Counted from the first letter of the stretch, positions 44,436 to 55,210 are shown. The stretch is 64,000 bases of DNA from Chloranthus sessilifolius (GCA_021018995.1 CM037598.1:48065185-48129184); one strand, 5' to 3'. The notes: generated from the letters alone by a model not told the origin. Translations and numbers: made by a program.

Positions 44436-44851
44436 ATGTCGAGCTCGGAACCAGGCGCACATGCGCTGTCGTGGCGCCCGTCTCAAAGCGCCGCCATGTC
44501 GACCTTCTCTCATTAGGTATGCGATAACGAGGTCGTCCCCTCTTCCCTCTGAAGCATCACTCCGATTTCCCGAGTAGCCGCAGAGATCGAATCAGAGCGC
44601 CCTCGAGTCACATACCTTTGTAAGTAGTATACTAGTAATCACAGATTCATGATAAGACATATAAAACGTTTTCTTTGGTAGGTTTCATGGTTGCTGCCTT
44701 TTTTAACATGTTTACTATTTTTGGAGAAGTTAGGGTTTCTTTTTGTGTAGGTCAGTTATATGCAGTTGAGAAAGCTGATAGGTTGGATCCGAGCTCGACT
44801 GGACAAGGCGTTTGGCAGCTCAAGACATCTCTGCTACAACGATTGAAACGT
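44436..44851 (+). pseudogene. callose synthase (CalS5/GSL2-type) N-terminal fragment, two exons
   Basis: Exon 1 runs from ATG 44436 to 44619 and reads MSSSEPGAHALSWRPSQSAA, then NEVVPSSL, RVAAEIESERPRVTYL, with stops TAG 44514 and TGA 44550. The intron is GTAAGT...TGTAG. Exon 2 (44751-44851) reads QLYAVEKADRLDPSSTG and LKTSLLQRLKR before a GTAAGA donor. Joined at the splice sites the phase is kept across a split Cys codon. Callose synthases make beta-1,3-glucan at the plasma membrane; this stretch is the N-terminal Vta1-like region, well before the catalytic and membrane domains. The rest of the roughly 1,900-residue protein is absent: the copy ends at a DUF1985/Ulp1 transposon gene within about 10-60 bp. 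Retention of the intron shows a DNA-level copy, not a retrocopy. Confidence 0.78.
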
Positions 44852-44859
44852 GTAAGATC

Positions 44860-45264
44860 TCTCATTCCAATTATTTTGGATTGCATCGATTTTAGGTCGA
44901 GGACATCGATTTTATGAGCTGAGGGGGTCGACACAGCAAGCGCTCAATGTGGTGGCTTCGGTTTGTGAATCGGAATAAAAAAAATTTCACACTCAATCGC
45001 ATTCAAGGTGCGATTTTTATTTCTGAAGAAATGTTGTAACGGCGGCGTGCCTTGTTGTGCCAAAAAAGAATCGGCGTAGTATTTGCTCCATCCCGCCATG
45101 CCGGTGGGCGCATGTGGACCACTCGTTCTAAGGCATTCATCAAAATCTCTAAAATCTGTGCTCATGTAGGTGAGTCCAACGACAACCATCCGGCAAGTCT
45201 TCCTCTTCTTCTCAATGTCTTCCCACTTATCCATGACCCTAAAGTACGCGATCATTATCTGCAT
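44860..45264 (-). pseudogene. Ulp1-like (C48) protease part of Mutator-type element
   Basis: Minus-strand frame MVVVGLTYMSTDFRDFDE, KYYADSFLAQQGTPPLQHFF and then CEIFFIPIHKPKPPH, a stop where Trp is expected, ALAVSTPSAHKIDVLDLKSM. The IPIHxxxxHW...LAV...(I/V)DVLDS layout is that of plant Ulp1-like proteases carried by KI (Kaonashi) MULEs; the catalytic His is in PPH. The Gln and Cys parts are missing because the gene ends at the callose synthase fragment. Trp-to-stop again fits TGG to TGA. Whether these proteases help transposition is not settled. Confidence 0.5.
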
Positions 45265-46020
45265 ACGAAAATAAAAATATTAATATAAAATCAGGGAAGC
45301 AACATGGTTGAATAGGGATTAATACTTACTGGATCTTCTATTTCATGTTTGGATCACAGGCAGCGTATGAACTCAACGGTAATACGCTAGGACCCAACGG
45401 TCGAGATGATAGTCCTAGATTCAAATTAATACATAAGTGGATCAGTCTCTAGCGCTTCGAAGCATGAGCGTAAGCGTTGACGCTCTCACGTAAAGACGAC
45501 GGTGTTTCGACAACGACGCATTGAAGCTTCAAAAGGCATGTTAAAAGTTGTATGGAGGGTATATATTCATTCCATCTGTTGGGCATTTTCCCAAATAGCA
45601 TTCATATAGGTCTGAGTTGGTGCATTAGCGGCCGGTAAAACTACCACTTTCTCTCTAGCCTTCTTTTTGCGGGTTTGGGAGACCAGCTCTCCATTTCTTT
45701 TGGAGTGAGTTTGCGATGGAGGAATCGTGAGGCCTTTAGCCCAGGTCCTCTCACTTCTCCTGAAAGATAATAGGACTTAGTCCTCCACTTCTTCTCCCAC
45801 AGAAGACCCCTCCTCAGTGCATGGTTGCATAAGGGGCTTCTCAGACTGTTCGTCATGAGACGCAGTAGACAGTGGTGGTGGTGGAGGCAGAGATTGTGGT
45901 TGTCGTTGGGGTTTCTCTTTTGTAGGAGGTTAGCTGGACCGTGGTGGTGGTGGAGGCAGGACTTTCGATTGGGTAAGGGGTTCGATTTGAGAGGGAGTTT
46001 GGGTGGGGTGCGGAGTCTAA

Positions 46021-46260
46021 ATGTGGTTGGGGCTAGGGCTTAGGCTTCGGCTTGTGCTGAGGCTTGGATTGGGGCTTGGGTTGGGTCTTGGGCTGGGGTT
46101 TGGGCTAGGTCTTGGACTTGGACTTGGACTTTGCCTTGGGCTGGTGCTTAGGCTGGGGCTTGGACTTGGACTTGGACTTTGCCTTAGGTTTGGGCTTGGG
46201 CTTGGGCTTGGGCTTGGGATCAGGTTGCGAGTAGGGTTCGGGTTAGAGTTCGTGCGGAGG
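46021..46260 (-). pseudogene. Pro-Lys-Ser repeat linker of the DUF1985/Ulp1 gene
   Basis: On the minus strand the sequence encodes repeated PKPKPKPK, then AKSKSKSK and PQPKHQPKAK, with two in-frame stops. It lies between the DUF1985 region upstream and the Ulp1-like region downstream in transcription order, where such proteins carry a basic disordered linker. The DNA is a degenerate six-base repeat (CTTGGG on +). The + strand reading (Leu-Gly repeats) is an artefact. Confidence 0.5.
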
Positions 46261-46401
46261 CAGACCTATGGCATTGGGGGACATATGTCTGATTATCCCC
46301 AGTCATGCCCAACAGACTTCCCGACACACTGCAGGCCTGCAATATGATAAGAATATCAGGTCATGTTTAAAAAATAGTTAACATGTAGAAACATTCGCGC
46401 T

Positions 46402-46755
46402 TCATATCCGAAGCGTCGACACATCATAGAGAAGAGTCGTCGCCTCCTGTAGAAGCGTCAACACTAGATATGGAGGCATTGACGCTTCATAGAAAAGTGT
46501 CGCGCAATATAGAGAAGCATCATCGTTTCGTCGTTGGATTTTCGCAAGCTCAACATTTATCCAGCATAGTTTAGAAGCATACCTCGGATAGAGACGGTTG
46601 ATATTTTGGAGGACGTATCGATCCTTAATATAACCCTTCAATTTATGATTCTCATTTTTCAGCTGAAAAACCTTTACCTTCAATTGCTGGTTCTCTTCTT
46701 CAAGCTGAAGAACTTTTACACGGATGCCGTCGAAAGCTTCGCGCCACTCTCTCAT
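46402..46755 (-). pseudogene. coiled-coil segment of the same gene
   Basis: It reads WREAFDGIRVKVLQLEEENQ, then QLKVKVFQLKNENHKL, with leucine-type heptads over about 45 residues, a clear coiled coil. After RLYPRYASK the frame runs into the GAAGCG-motif sequence, which looks like an intron because the coding character is lost there. It sits between the DUF1985 region and the basic linker. Confidence 0.45.
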
Positions 46756-47680
46756 TGACCTCTCACAGTCTGCAATTCTTAACTCGGTAGACTGCTTCCA
46801 TTTTTATCAATCCGCAGTTTCGCGGACTTACGGCATTTGAGTTCTTCTTCTCCCTCTTCTTTTTCTTCTTCCTCATCTGCCTCTTCCTCGTCCGACAAGC
46901 TAATAACATTAATGTTCATTTCTTCCTCCGCACAGTAATGAGAGGGGCCGGTTGTTCTTCACCCAATTTCGCAAGTCTCTGCCCTGCTCTCAATACGGCT
47001 TCTACCATACGGAGGGTGCTTTCATCGGGTGTGGCCTCCAGCTGCTCAGGCTTACAAGATGATAGATATTCCACATTAATTTCGACTGATTAAGAATTTG
47101 GGAATGCGCGAACGCTTCCTTAAGAAACGATTGCACTCGATATAGAGGCGTCATCGCTTCATTTCGTAGCAATTGCGCTCGATATAGAGGCATCATCGCT
47201 TCATTTCGTAGCGATTGTGCTCGCGTTAGAGGCGTCATTGCCTCATTTTGAAGTAAATCTTATTTTTCAAAGGTGTCGTCGCTTCATTTGGAAGCAATTG
47301 TGCTTCTACATCGTAGTGGTAGCGCCTATATTTGGATGTGATATCATCTCGTATCGAATTTACCTTGTGCTTGAATTCCGTAATGTACGAATGCCTCTTT
47401 TTGTCATTTGCTTTCTATTTCAACAGTATTGGGAAGCTGGCGGCGCTAGCAATCTTGTGTGGGGCACACCTGCCGTAAATTTTGTACGCCCAGAATTGAG
47501 AAAAATAAAATAAATATTTGATGACTTTCGTAATCGTCGACGTTTATAAGGAAAAAAAACTAGACATTCTGGGAGACGATATTACTTACAGGGCAATAGT
47601 GCAGTCATAAATATTGTAACCACATTTTGCCTTTGCTTTCTCAGCTATATCCCTCAACCTCTTCGCTTTGTCTACCGACA

Positions 47681-48240
47681 TTAGAAGTTGATTATACGCG
47701 TGACGGCCCCATGGATATACGTTGAAATTGGGGAGATCATCAACGAGGACGAGGTGGGAGTTGTTGAGGGTGTATTTTGTGTTTGCAAAGAGGACGGTGG
47801 CGAGGATCTCAGAAAGTTGCCGTCAGCATCCTGCCCTAGTTTGTCAATCGCATTTTCGATGTCTACTCTATTTACATCTTTCAGGCCCTTGAAAAACTTA
47901 TATCTAATGGTCCGTTCTTTAGGAATTTCAACCTTCGGAGGGTAACTGGCGGGGTCGGTCATTCGAAGATCAGTTATCAAGGCAAAATCAAGGGCTTGAA
48001 ATCTGATAATGCCAGACTTGGCAGTCCCAAAATTTCAGACGTTGCCATGGTCCCAGAACTTGATGATTGCGTCCAGGAGGTTGTTGATGTTTATCACGCC
48101 CTTTGGAGCCACAAAGAATATACGGAAGACCGAATCACTGAGCAGATTTTTCCTCCCCTCAGATGTAGCGTCATAAATGTCTCTGTACTTTCCGACGGTA
48201 CACTTAACAGTTGAGGTCTTGAAAACCATCTTCAAAATAT
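47681..48240 (-). pseudogene. DUF1985-type domain of KI-MULE gene
   Basis: From 48240 down: STVKCTVGKYRDIYDATSE, LLSDSVFRIFFVAPKG, NLLDAIIKFWDHG, then after a stop IIRFQALDFALITDLRMTDP, YKFFKGLKDVNRVDIENAID. The (F/S)DS.F..(F/L)...P and DFALITGL-like motifs are the DUF1985 signature seen beside Ulp1 protease domains in plant Mutator-like elements. The two blocks are in different frames, joined by a shift or intron near 48000-48040. Downstream it becomes Ser/Pro/Thr-rich. Confidence 0.55.
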
Positions 48241-49554
48241 TACATAGAAAAAGGAGTTTAGAAAAGAAAGTGCTAATAATAGGAGAGGCGCCGCTTCCAT
48301 GTACAGGCGCAAGCGCCTCAAATGTTGGAAGGCCTACACTATAAAAGCTAGAGCGGTGAGGGACCCCGGCCCATATACGAGGCGCAAACGCTTCATCTAT
48401 AGAAGGGATGGCGCTTCTATTTACCATTTTTAAAATATGATGGAAATTAAATGACACTCACCTTGTTACTAGATACAAAAATAAATTTTCGCTGCTTTGA
48501 TGTTTCTTACTGCGCTCTGAGAAGGTGAAAATTGGGAGGGCACAGGTGAAAATTAATTTGTGAATATGTAATTTACAAAATTTTCACCTTAAATATATTT
48601 CTTCGATGGGAATGATGGTCATTGCACAACACGATGTCAAGCACCGAAATCTTGTCCGCTTCGCCCCCTTCCTCATTTAATATTCTGACAATGTTACTAA
48701 AATACGTTCGGGCATTGCTTCACACAAAATGGTGCTACGTATCAAAATTTGGAGTGCTTCGTATAATGTACAGAGCGCTAATGCTTCTTACATGAGCGCT
48801 AGCGCTTCTCAAGGGGAGCGAAGCTTCCTCTGATAGAATGACCATTAATATTCAACATTCAAGCAATAAATATTAAACATTCCACAAATTAATGGACTCT
48901 CCTAAGTGATGTTCGAAGGGGTCTCTCAAACTGTCAATTCAAATGGCAATGATTACCATTGAGAACCACAAAGTCATGCCCCACTTCTCATTTAATATTC
49001 TGACGATAGTAATAAATGAAGTAAAGCTTGGATGCGCTACGTGTCAGAACGAAGTCGTCTTCTATTTTACAAAAGGAGCGCAAACGTTTCGCTTCGAAGC
49101 GTAAACGCTTCATTTCGAAGCGCATCGTCTTCTATTTTACAAAATGAGTGCAAACGCTTCATTCGAAGCGTAATTTCGAAATGTAATGACTACCATTGAA
49201 AATCGCAACATTATGCGCCGCTTTTAATTAATGATATTACATCAGACATTACGATAGCGCGTCGTATAGGAAGCGCAATTGCATCCTTCATACAAACGTA
49301 TGCGCTTCGAATTAAGGTGGTTTCTCTTATGTCTTTTCGAATATAATCATGACAAAATCACGATGTCAGGCACGGACTCCCGATGCCTTGTCATATTTTG
49401 TCTTTCTAATTCTATCAGTGTCAATGGTAACCATGGTTAAAGCGCGGTGAAATTAGGAAAATTAGCGACTGTCATATCAGCGACAGAGGCACTACGTGTC
49501 GAGCCCCTATTAATATGTGCAGAGATATCTCTACGCCCGAACGCAATCCCCAAG

Positions 49555-49556
<2 letters not shown>

Positions 49557-49602
<46 letters not shown>

Positions 49603-49713
49603 GCCTTCAAAATCAAACCTTCTTCTTTGCCATCTGTCTCCTCGCTCTCTGCCTCCTCATCAATTGCAGCCACTCTTTTTCTATTTCCTTTTGATACTCG
49701 GAGCTTTAGAACT

Positions 49714-49764
<51 letters not shown>
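49557..49764. repeat. (TA)n and (CT)n microsatellites
   Basis: About 21 TA units at 49557-49598 and about 23 CT units at 49717-49764. The open frames between them encode Ser/Leu or Tyr/Ile runs only and are not genes. Confidence 0.95.
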
Positions 49765-49769
<5 letters not shown>

Positions 49770-49869
49770 CGTCTCTCTGTTACGTATGGTGGCATCTTCT
49801 CTCTCATGCATGGTGGCGTCTTTATTTCATTATGGTAATATCGATCTCCCAAATTGCCGTTGATGAGTT

Positions 49870-51360
49870 TTGAGTAAGCGCGATGGAAATAAACTTTATA
49901 GTACCATCTAATGCCACAGAAGACTGCATCACCATGATTTTATGTTACATCAGGCATGTCCATCATCAATAGTAGAGTCAATGTTATTTGATGGGGGAGG
50001 GTCCAGGACCCTCCATCGTTAAATAAAATTTTTAAGGTATTTTAAGGATTGAGCAATTGGGCCCAATCAATCTTCATGAGATACCCCATCAGAAAAATCA
50101 TGGCTCCACCATTTCCCATCATGCCCGATGAAATCGGATACTAGCAATGATGAATAAGGAATGTCAATTTTCACATGAATTTAAATATATTACACAAATT
50201 GTTCTTTTGGCTGTAATGTTAAAAAAAACATCAAAAAGTGGATTTTAGAAGAAAATTTTATTGCCAAAAGAATAATCATTTTACACCCAAATTTTATATG
50301 CAAAGTGAATTTTGCATGTAATCCAGTCATCAACAAATTATATGCATTCTCTATTTTATAGGATGCATATTACAACGAACAAACCCGCCCTTAGTCTTGG
50401 AGACCACCATAGGCCCCTTCTTAATCTTTAATGAACCACATAGTTGGATACATGGCACTATTTATTATTTTCTGGCTTGTGCACTTAATGGAAAGAATCC
50501 AAAGACCAGCATTTTAGAAAATTGTATTGGAAAAAAATCTCTATAATGACAATGAATGCCTTTAAAATGAACTACAATAGAATCGAATTTAAAGATTCAT
50601 ATAGTTGGATTATGTAGATTGAAACTTTTATTAATAGAAGTGCATCGTAACTTAACAATCAAAAGGACTAATTTTAGGTCAAGTGGTGCCATTTGATACC
50701 ATGTGACTTCTATTATTAGATAATGCACTTTGATCTAAGGAGTTAAATATGATGAACTTCACTTAGCCCAAACAAAATGTTCATCAATGGATATCCACCA
50801 TTCATTGGTGCACTTCTATTGATATTGAGAGAGAAATATATTAATTGTCTGGATCAATCTAAACAGTCCAAATAGTTGTCTATCATCGAAACATATCTCA
50901 GTTAAGATCACACTTATAAGATGATACATACCGTTAGATCAATGACCTTCCATTCTAGACATTAAAAGATTAAATATTTGGATATAGTATAATTCCCTTC
51001 ATGAGGTCTAGAGGCTATCACATAGATTGACTATAGCATACTATGATTCATACACATTTAAATGTGAAGTAGTAAAGCATCCTCTCTATAAATCAACATT
51101 AAAATGCAAAGGTTCTCTTCAGCTTATAGGGGCAAAGGGTGGTATGGTTATCTTCTCCCAAAAAAAGGCTGTAAATGGGCCTGGCTTACCCCAAACTAGC
51201 TCTAGTCGGATTTGGACTCAAATAAAAAGCGAGAGCTTGGCACCCAATTCTGGCAGGGTTGGGGACTTAAATAAAAAGCTTAAACTCGAAATGAATAAAC
51301 CCTTCAACACTGCCATAGCTCTCTAGATCTGCATGCCAAATCAAAAATTACATCCTATAC
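49870..51360. other. AT-rich intergenic sequence
   Basis: No gene is supported. A near-perfect palindrome GGAGGGTCCAGGACCCTCC lies near 50005-50023. Several stretches resemble noncoding transposon remnants, but no paired ends could be found. Confidence 0.4.
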
Positions 51361-51374
51361 GTGTGGAGGGCACC

Positions 51375-51540
51375 TCATAAATCCAAAACCCTTCCTGCAC
51401 TCATTCATTTACAGAGCCACCCTCCCTCCCTCCTGCACTCCTTATACAGAGCCACCCTCCCTCTCTCCCTCCATCCCTCAACCCTTCCTGCACTCATTCA
51501 ATTACAGAGCCTCCCTCCTTCCCTCCCACCCTCCAAAGCA
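51375..51540 (+). repeat. pyrimidine-rich ~50-60 bp imperfect tandem units
   Basis: Three units share CCTGCACTC, then TACAGAGCCACCCTCCCTC (51391-51440, 51438-51485, 51488-51535). The third has CTCCCTCCTTCC in place of CACCCTCCCTC. Confidence 0.75.
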
Positions 51541-51553
51541 GGAAATAATAAAC

Positions 51554-51928
51554 TTGGTATCTTACCATAAATGGCCAATCGCCATCCTGACCCAGGCCCT
51601 GACTTACGAGCAAACACAAGATATTCGGACGGCACATTCCTTCGATGGGACCACCGACCATACACCTAATTCCACCCAAGGTGTGGGGCTCCTGATGCTT
51701 GCAATCTCCTTGGCATCCTGCTTTTTTCTCACCAGCCTAAATCTATCAAAAACCATGAAACTCTTTGGAGCTTTTTCTGGGAGCTTGTTTTCCATAGCAT
51801 GGATCTCTTGTTGCAGCCCCAACACAGCACAAAATCTGTATCGCAACATCCCCCTCATCATCTCCGAGTCCCCCCAAGCAACAATCGACGAAACGATAGC
51901 CAAGATTGCTCTTCTTCCTCTTTTCTAA
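51554..51928 (+). CDS. unassigned ORF with hydrophobic segments
   Basis: A 124-codon open frame starting ATG 51554. The middle has two hydrophobic stretches (LLMLAISLASCFFLTSL and LFGAFSGSLFSIAWISCC) that could span a membrane. The minus strand is also open here for 99 codons, so the coding strand is uncertain. No family is recognised and no splice sites or start context decide between them. It could be a short host exon or chance. Confidence 0.25.
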   Translation: MVSYHKWPIAILTQALTYEQTQDIRTAHSFDGTTDHTPNSTQGVGLLMLAISLASCFFLTSLNLSKTMKLFGAFSGSLFSIAWISCCSPNTAQNLYRNIPLIISESPQATIDETIAKIALLPLF

Positions 51929-51999
51929 AATGTAAGGAAGATTATACCCATACGCGAGCGGTGTATGGAAAGGTTTAGAGATGGTTTATAAAGGCAATA

Positions 52000-53275
52000 A
52001 ATGGGTCTTGAATGAGAGGATAGGGGGTTTTGAGAGAGGAAAGGATTTTTTTTAAGGGTTATTTATTAAATTGAGAAATTGTGGGCACAGGTGGGGCAAC
52101 TTTTTTTTTTTTTTTGAGAATGGGGTGGGGATACTTGAAGCGGTGTGTGTGCCACTTTTCAACGTTCCTTTGCACATAGTTAGATGACCATGTGGCGAGT
52201 TAAGGAGAAAATCTGTCGAAAACCTCATTTCTTTGCCGTGAGACTTCGCATGTGTGGCTCCCTCCTCATGTGTGAGTCGTTTAGCTTTTATATAATATAA
52301 TTTAGAGAATTTGGTTAATATGGTTGGTTAACTCTATTAGTTTAATATTTTTCTAACAAAATGTTTTGACATTTTACAACATTTGCAATCTACACCAAAC
52401 CATTTAGTAATTAATACTGGTTTAGGCTTTTGTAATGGCGCATTTAAACGAAGCCTTCCATTTTGTTTGCATTGTTCTTGTAATCTAAACAATTGTTCTT
52501 CTAAACACCACCTAAACTTTAAATGACTCTTCCTCTGTATTAAAATGGAGTACACAAAATACTGTGCATATTTATTTGACATTCACGAATTTTGATGTGT
52601 GATGCTGTAACTATATGAAGCAGTTAATTGGGCAGATTAATTATAGGACCTCAATGATCATGCAAACTGCAAATCCTGACAATTGCAATTGGGATCAACA
52701 CACCGTCAAGTCTGGTTGGACAGATTTTGAGTTTAGTGGCTTTTGAATTTGGTCAGTCCAATCCAACCCGGTTTGTTGGGTCCAGTCGAGCATCTACGCT
52801 TTTGCCGGGCCATGTACCCAAGAGGTCAGGTCGGTATAGAGTCCCGACCCATGGCCGATTGACAGCCCTGGATCAGAGGAGAAATACGACATTATAATCG
52901 ATGGCAAGAGGAGTTAAGAGCCGTGAAAACAGTTCAGATCAACAGGACTCTTGACCACAATGCCATATAAGAGGGTGAACAATTAAGCTGTAAAAACCGT
53001 TTGGTCCAATTGAAAAGGGAAGACTGCAGACAGTTAAATTCACAAATAAATCTTAATTTCAGTGTTTCATTCAAACACCACAGACTTTAGATGATTAAAC
53101 AAGATTATGATAGGATTCAAGTCACATTTAGGGTTTAGGGTTTTCATTCAAAGGCTCCATAATTTGATTATTAAACAAAATAATAATAGGATTCAAGTCA
53201 CAAAGCCTGGTTCCAACTAGTATAGCAAACATGAGAAGACAAGATAGGAAAGGTGAAAGAAGGAATAAAGGCAGC
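52000..53275. other. intergenic / 3' flank of MsrB
   Basis: Poly-T run at 52101-52115. Bases 52694-52873 end in CCATGGCCGATTGACAGCCCT, which looks like one end of a nonautonomous DNA transposon, but the partner end is not visible. No gene is supported. Confidence 0.35.
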
Positions 53276-54935
53276 TTACGATGCAGGAGTGAACTTGAGG
53301 GAAACACTGTTGACGCAATGGCGTTCGTCAGTGGGTGTCGGAAACCCCTCTCCTTTAAACACATGACCCAAGTGCCCACCGCAAGCAGCACATGTTATTT
53401 CGATTCTCCTTCCATCTGGGTCCGCCTGTAAAAATGCACCAATCATAGTAAGTAAAAAAGTAAGCGAATATAAATTTGTAAGAGAGCATACTAAATGACA
53501 TCGGTATACTGCATGTTTTGCCCCATCGATGTGTACATGTTCATCAACCTGGAGAGTCCAACTGATTGTCCACAGCCCCAAACAACCTGGAGAGTCCAAC
53601 TGATTGTCCACAGCCCCAAACATGCATGCACTGATAACCTTCATATTAGTGGATTTTTCCATGAACCTTCACCCAAAATTTACTCACCATCCAAAACTTG
53701 GTGATTGCCAAGTCGTGATGGGTAGTGTCATGGGCTATAGACTATCCAAATGATGGTCCGGATCATAGTGACATAAGGCACTGATTTTTAAAGGGATCCA
53801 CAACTGGCATACGAAATTTGTACCGCGGCACATCGCCTAAAAAATGACTTGATACTTTTGAGATATGTGCCATGTGGAACACCATCTAAGCCCTTTTGAT
53901 TTGAAGGCCATTATGTAAAGATCTCAACTGCCAAAGATCGTCTTGAAATGTGATCTCTATCATCTGATTCAATACAGTCAAAGACCATCATCTGATCCAA
54001 TGCTGATTCAATGGTTGACCTCAACAAATCAGATGGTACTATGGTAGAGATCATGTTTCGTGCCAATCATTGACAGCAAAGATCTTTTATATCATGGCCT
54101 TCAAATGATAGGGCTTAGATGATGTTCCACATGGAACAGGTCTCAAAAATATCACGTCTTTCCTTTTGAGCAATGTGCCACGGTACAAATCTCACGTGCA
54201 AGTTCTAGCTCCTTTTTATAAAAGAGTAAGTCTACAATGGATGGCCACCCATCATGTGCATTAAAGCAGTCCACATGTCTGTGTGACTGAGTAATGTGCA
54301 CGGACTTCCTTGCATTGGAAGCCCCTGCACGTCATGCAGTCACACAAACGTGTGAACTGCCGTATCCACCCATGATGAGTGGACACTCATTGTAGACTAA
54401 ATCTGTATAAAATGTCACATTTAGTTGACTTATTCATCAGAAGAATAAATCGCGACTTATTAAAAAAGTCGCAACTTTTTTAATGAATCGTGACTTATTC
54501 AGAAATTCGCATCATGTAAATATATATTTTTTATAATTTTTAAAATATTTTTTTATTTTTCCGATTTTTTCCGGATGCTGCAGATTTTCACTCGCCGACT
54601 TATTTCCGAAATGTGATTATGTCACTATGCTCCGATCATAGTATGTCCACTGATGCGGCATAATGATAGGCAGCGAAGAATGGAGCACAATAATAAGGTG
54701 ACCTCATGTCTCTTTCAAGAGAAAAGAAATCAGAGAAAAATTAATCATAATCAATATAAGAAAAGTATAGAAACGAACAGTGTGATTTATGGCTCCAGGG
54801 AGACCATCGAAGAAAGCAGGCCAACCACAGCCAGAATTGAATTTGGTTGTTGATTTATATAGTGGCGTCCCACAACCTGCACAGTTATATATCCCATCGC
54901 CAAAGAACTTATCGTACTCCCCGGTGCCTGGGAAC
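53276..54935 (-). CDS. MSRB: methionine-R-sulfoxide reductase B, two C-terminal exons
   Basis: Exon A (54935-54779) reads [52 protein letters not shown]; exon B (53425-53276) reads [49 protein letters not shown], stop. Splice sites are AG at 54936-54937, GT at 54777-54778 and AG at 53426-53427, phase 0 between the two exons. The two CxxC pairs (CAGC, CAAC) bind zinc, and Cys in RHCVNS is the catalytic residue. The enzyme reduces methionine-R-sulfoxide in oxidised proteins with thioredoxin. The GTGEYDKFF form is that of the plant cytosolic/secretory types, not the plastid type. The N-terminal ~40-50 residues are on an exon not found in the 9 kb upstream, which is filled by microsatellites, a LINE and hAT copy 2. 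No stop or frameshift is present, so it may be a live gene with a very long intron, or a 5'-truncated copy. Confidence 0.85.
53545..53620. repeat. 38-bp exact tandem duplication in MsrB intron
   Basis: Two copies starting CAACCTGGAGAGTCCAACTG at 53545 and 53583. They are identical over the unit, so the duplication is recent. Confidence 0.95.
53752..54645. mobile_element. long foldback element in MsrB intron
   Basis: Bases 53778-53920 (AAATTTGTACCGCGGCACAT, CCATGTGGAACACCATCTAA, TTTGAAGGCCAT) pair with the reverse complement of 54070-54226 (ATTTGTACCGTGGCACATTG, CCATGTGGAACATCATCTAA) over about 140 bp. Outer arms CATAGTGACATAA at 53765 and its inverse at 54617 also pair. Between inner and outer right arms sit a small MITE and a GAATAAATCGCGACTTATT hairpin. 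No coding capacity. Outer ends and target duplication are uncertain. Confidence 0.65.
54230..54397. mobile_element. Tourist-like MITE with TAA duplication
   Basis: The ends GTCTACAATGG and CATTGTAGAC are inverted copies, flanked by TAA at 54227-54229 and 54398-54400. The arms extend about 80 bp (CACCCATCATG...CATGATGAGTGG; AGTCCACATG...CACACAAACGTGTGAACTG). 168 bp, no coding. Short length, inverted ends and a 3-bp TAA duplication fit PIF/Harbinger-derived MITEs. It is nested in the right half of the foldback element. Confidence 0.75.
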
Positions 54936-55133
54936 CTGACAATATCACTCTCTAAGCATTGTACAAATGAATATATACTGATAAATTGACGTAAATACAC
55001 GATTGATTTGGAAATTGTGGGAGTGCTATTGTGGAAAGAAAAGACATAAAAATTAGGCAGTACAATCTGGTATCATCCGAGATTTTAAACCATGGTCTTA
55101 AGCCTTGAGTAATCTTCCTACCATCAAACTGTG

Positions 55134-55137
<4 letters not shown>

Positions 55138-55210
<73 letters not shown>
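55138..55210. repeat. (TA)n microsatellite
   Basis: About 36 TA units, followed by a GA-rich run (55213-55235). Confidence 0.97.

Larger units (their letters stand above)
45400..49320. repeat. dispersed GAAGCG...CGCTTC motif array
   Basis: Words such as GAAGCGT, ACGCTTC, GCGCTTC, GGCGTCATCGCTTCATTTCG and GCTAGCGCTTC occur dozens of times in both orientations at 45440-45540, 46385-46545, 47105-47300, 48280-48420, 48760-48830, 49060-49190 and 49250-49310. One unit (TCGATATAGAGGCGTCATCG) is tandem at 47130-47230. The words fall mostly outside the supposed exons of the minus-strand gene. They are probably intronic and subterminal sequence of the Mutator-like element. Confidence 0.6.

Noticed and set aside
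46021..46347. Plus-strand Leu-Gly repeat protein
   Set aside because: It comes from the degenerate CTTGGG repeat read on the wrong strand; the minus strand gives a Pro-Lys-Ser linker that fits the surrounding gene.
52694..52873. hAT-type MITE ending in GATTGACAGCCCT
   Set aside because: One end looks right, but no inverted partner was found within 1 kb upstream.
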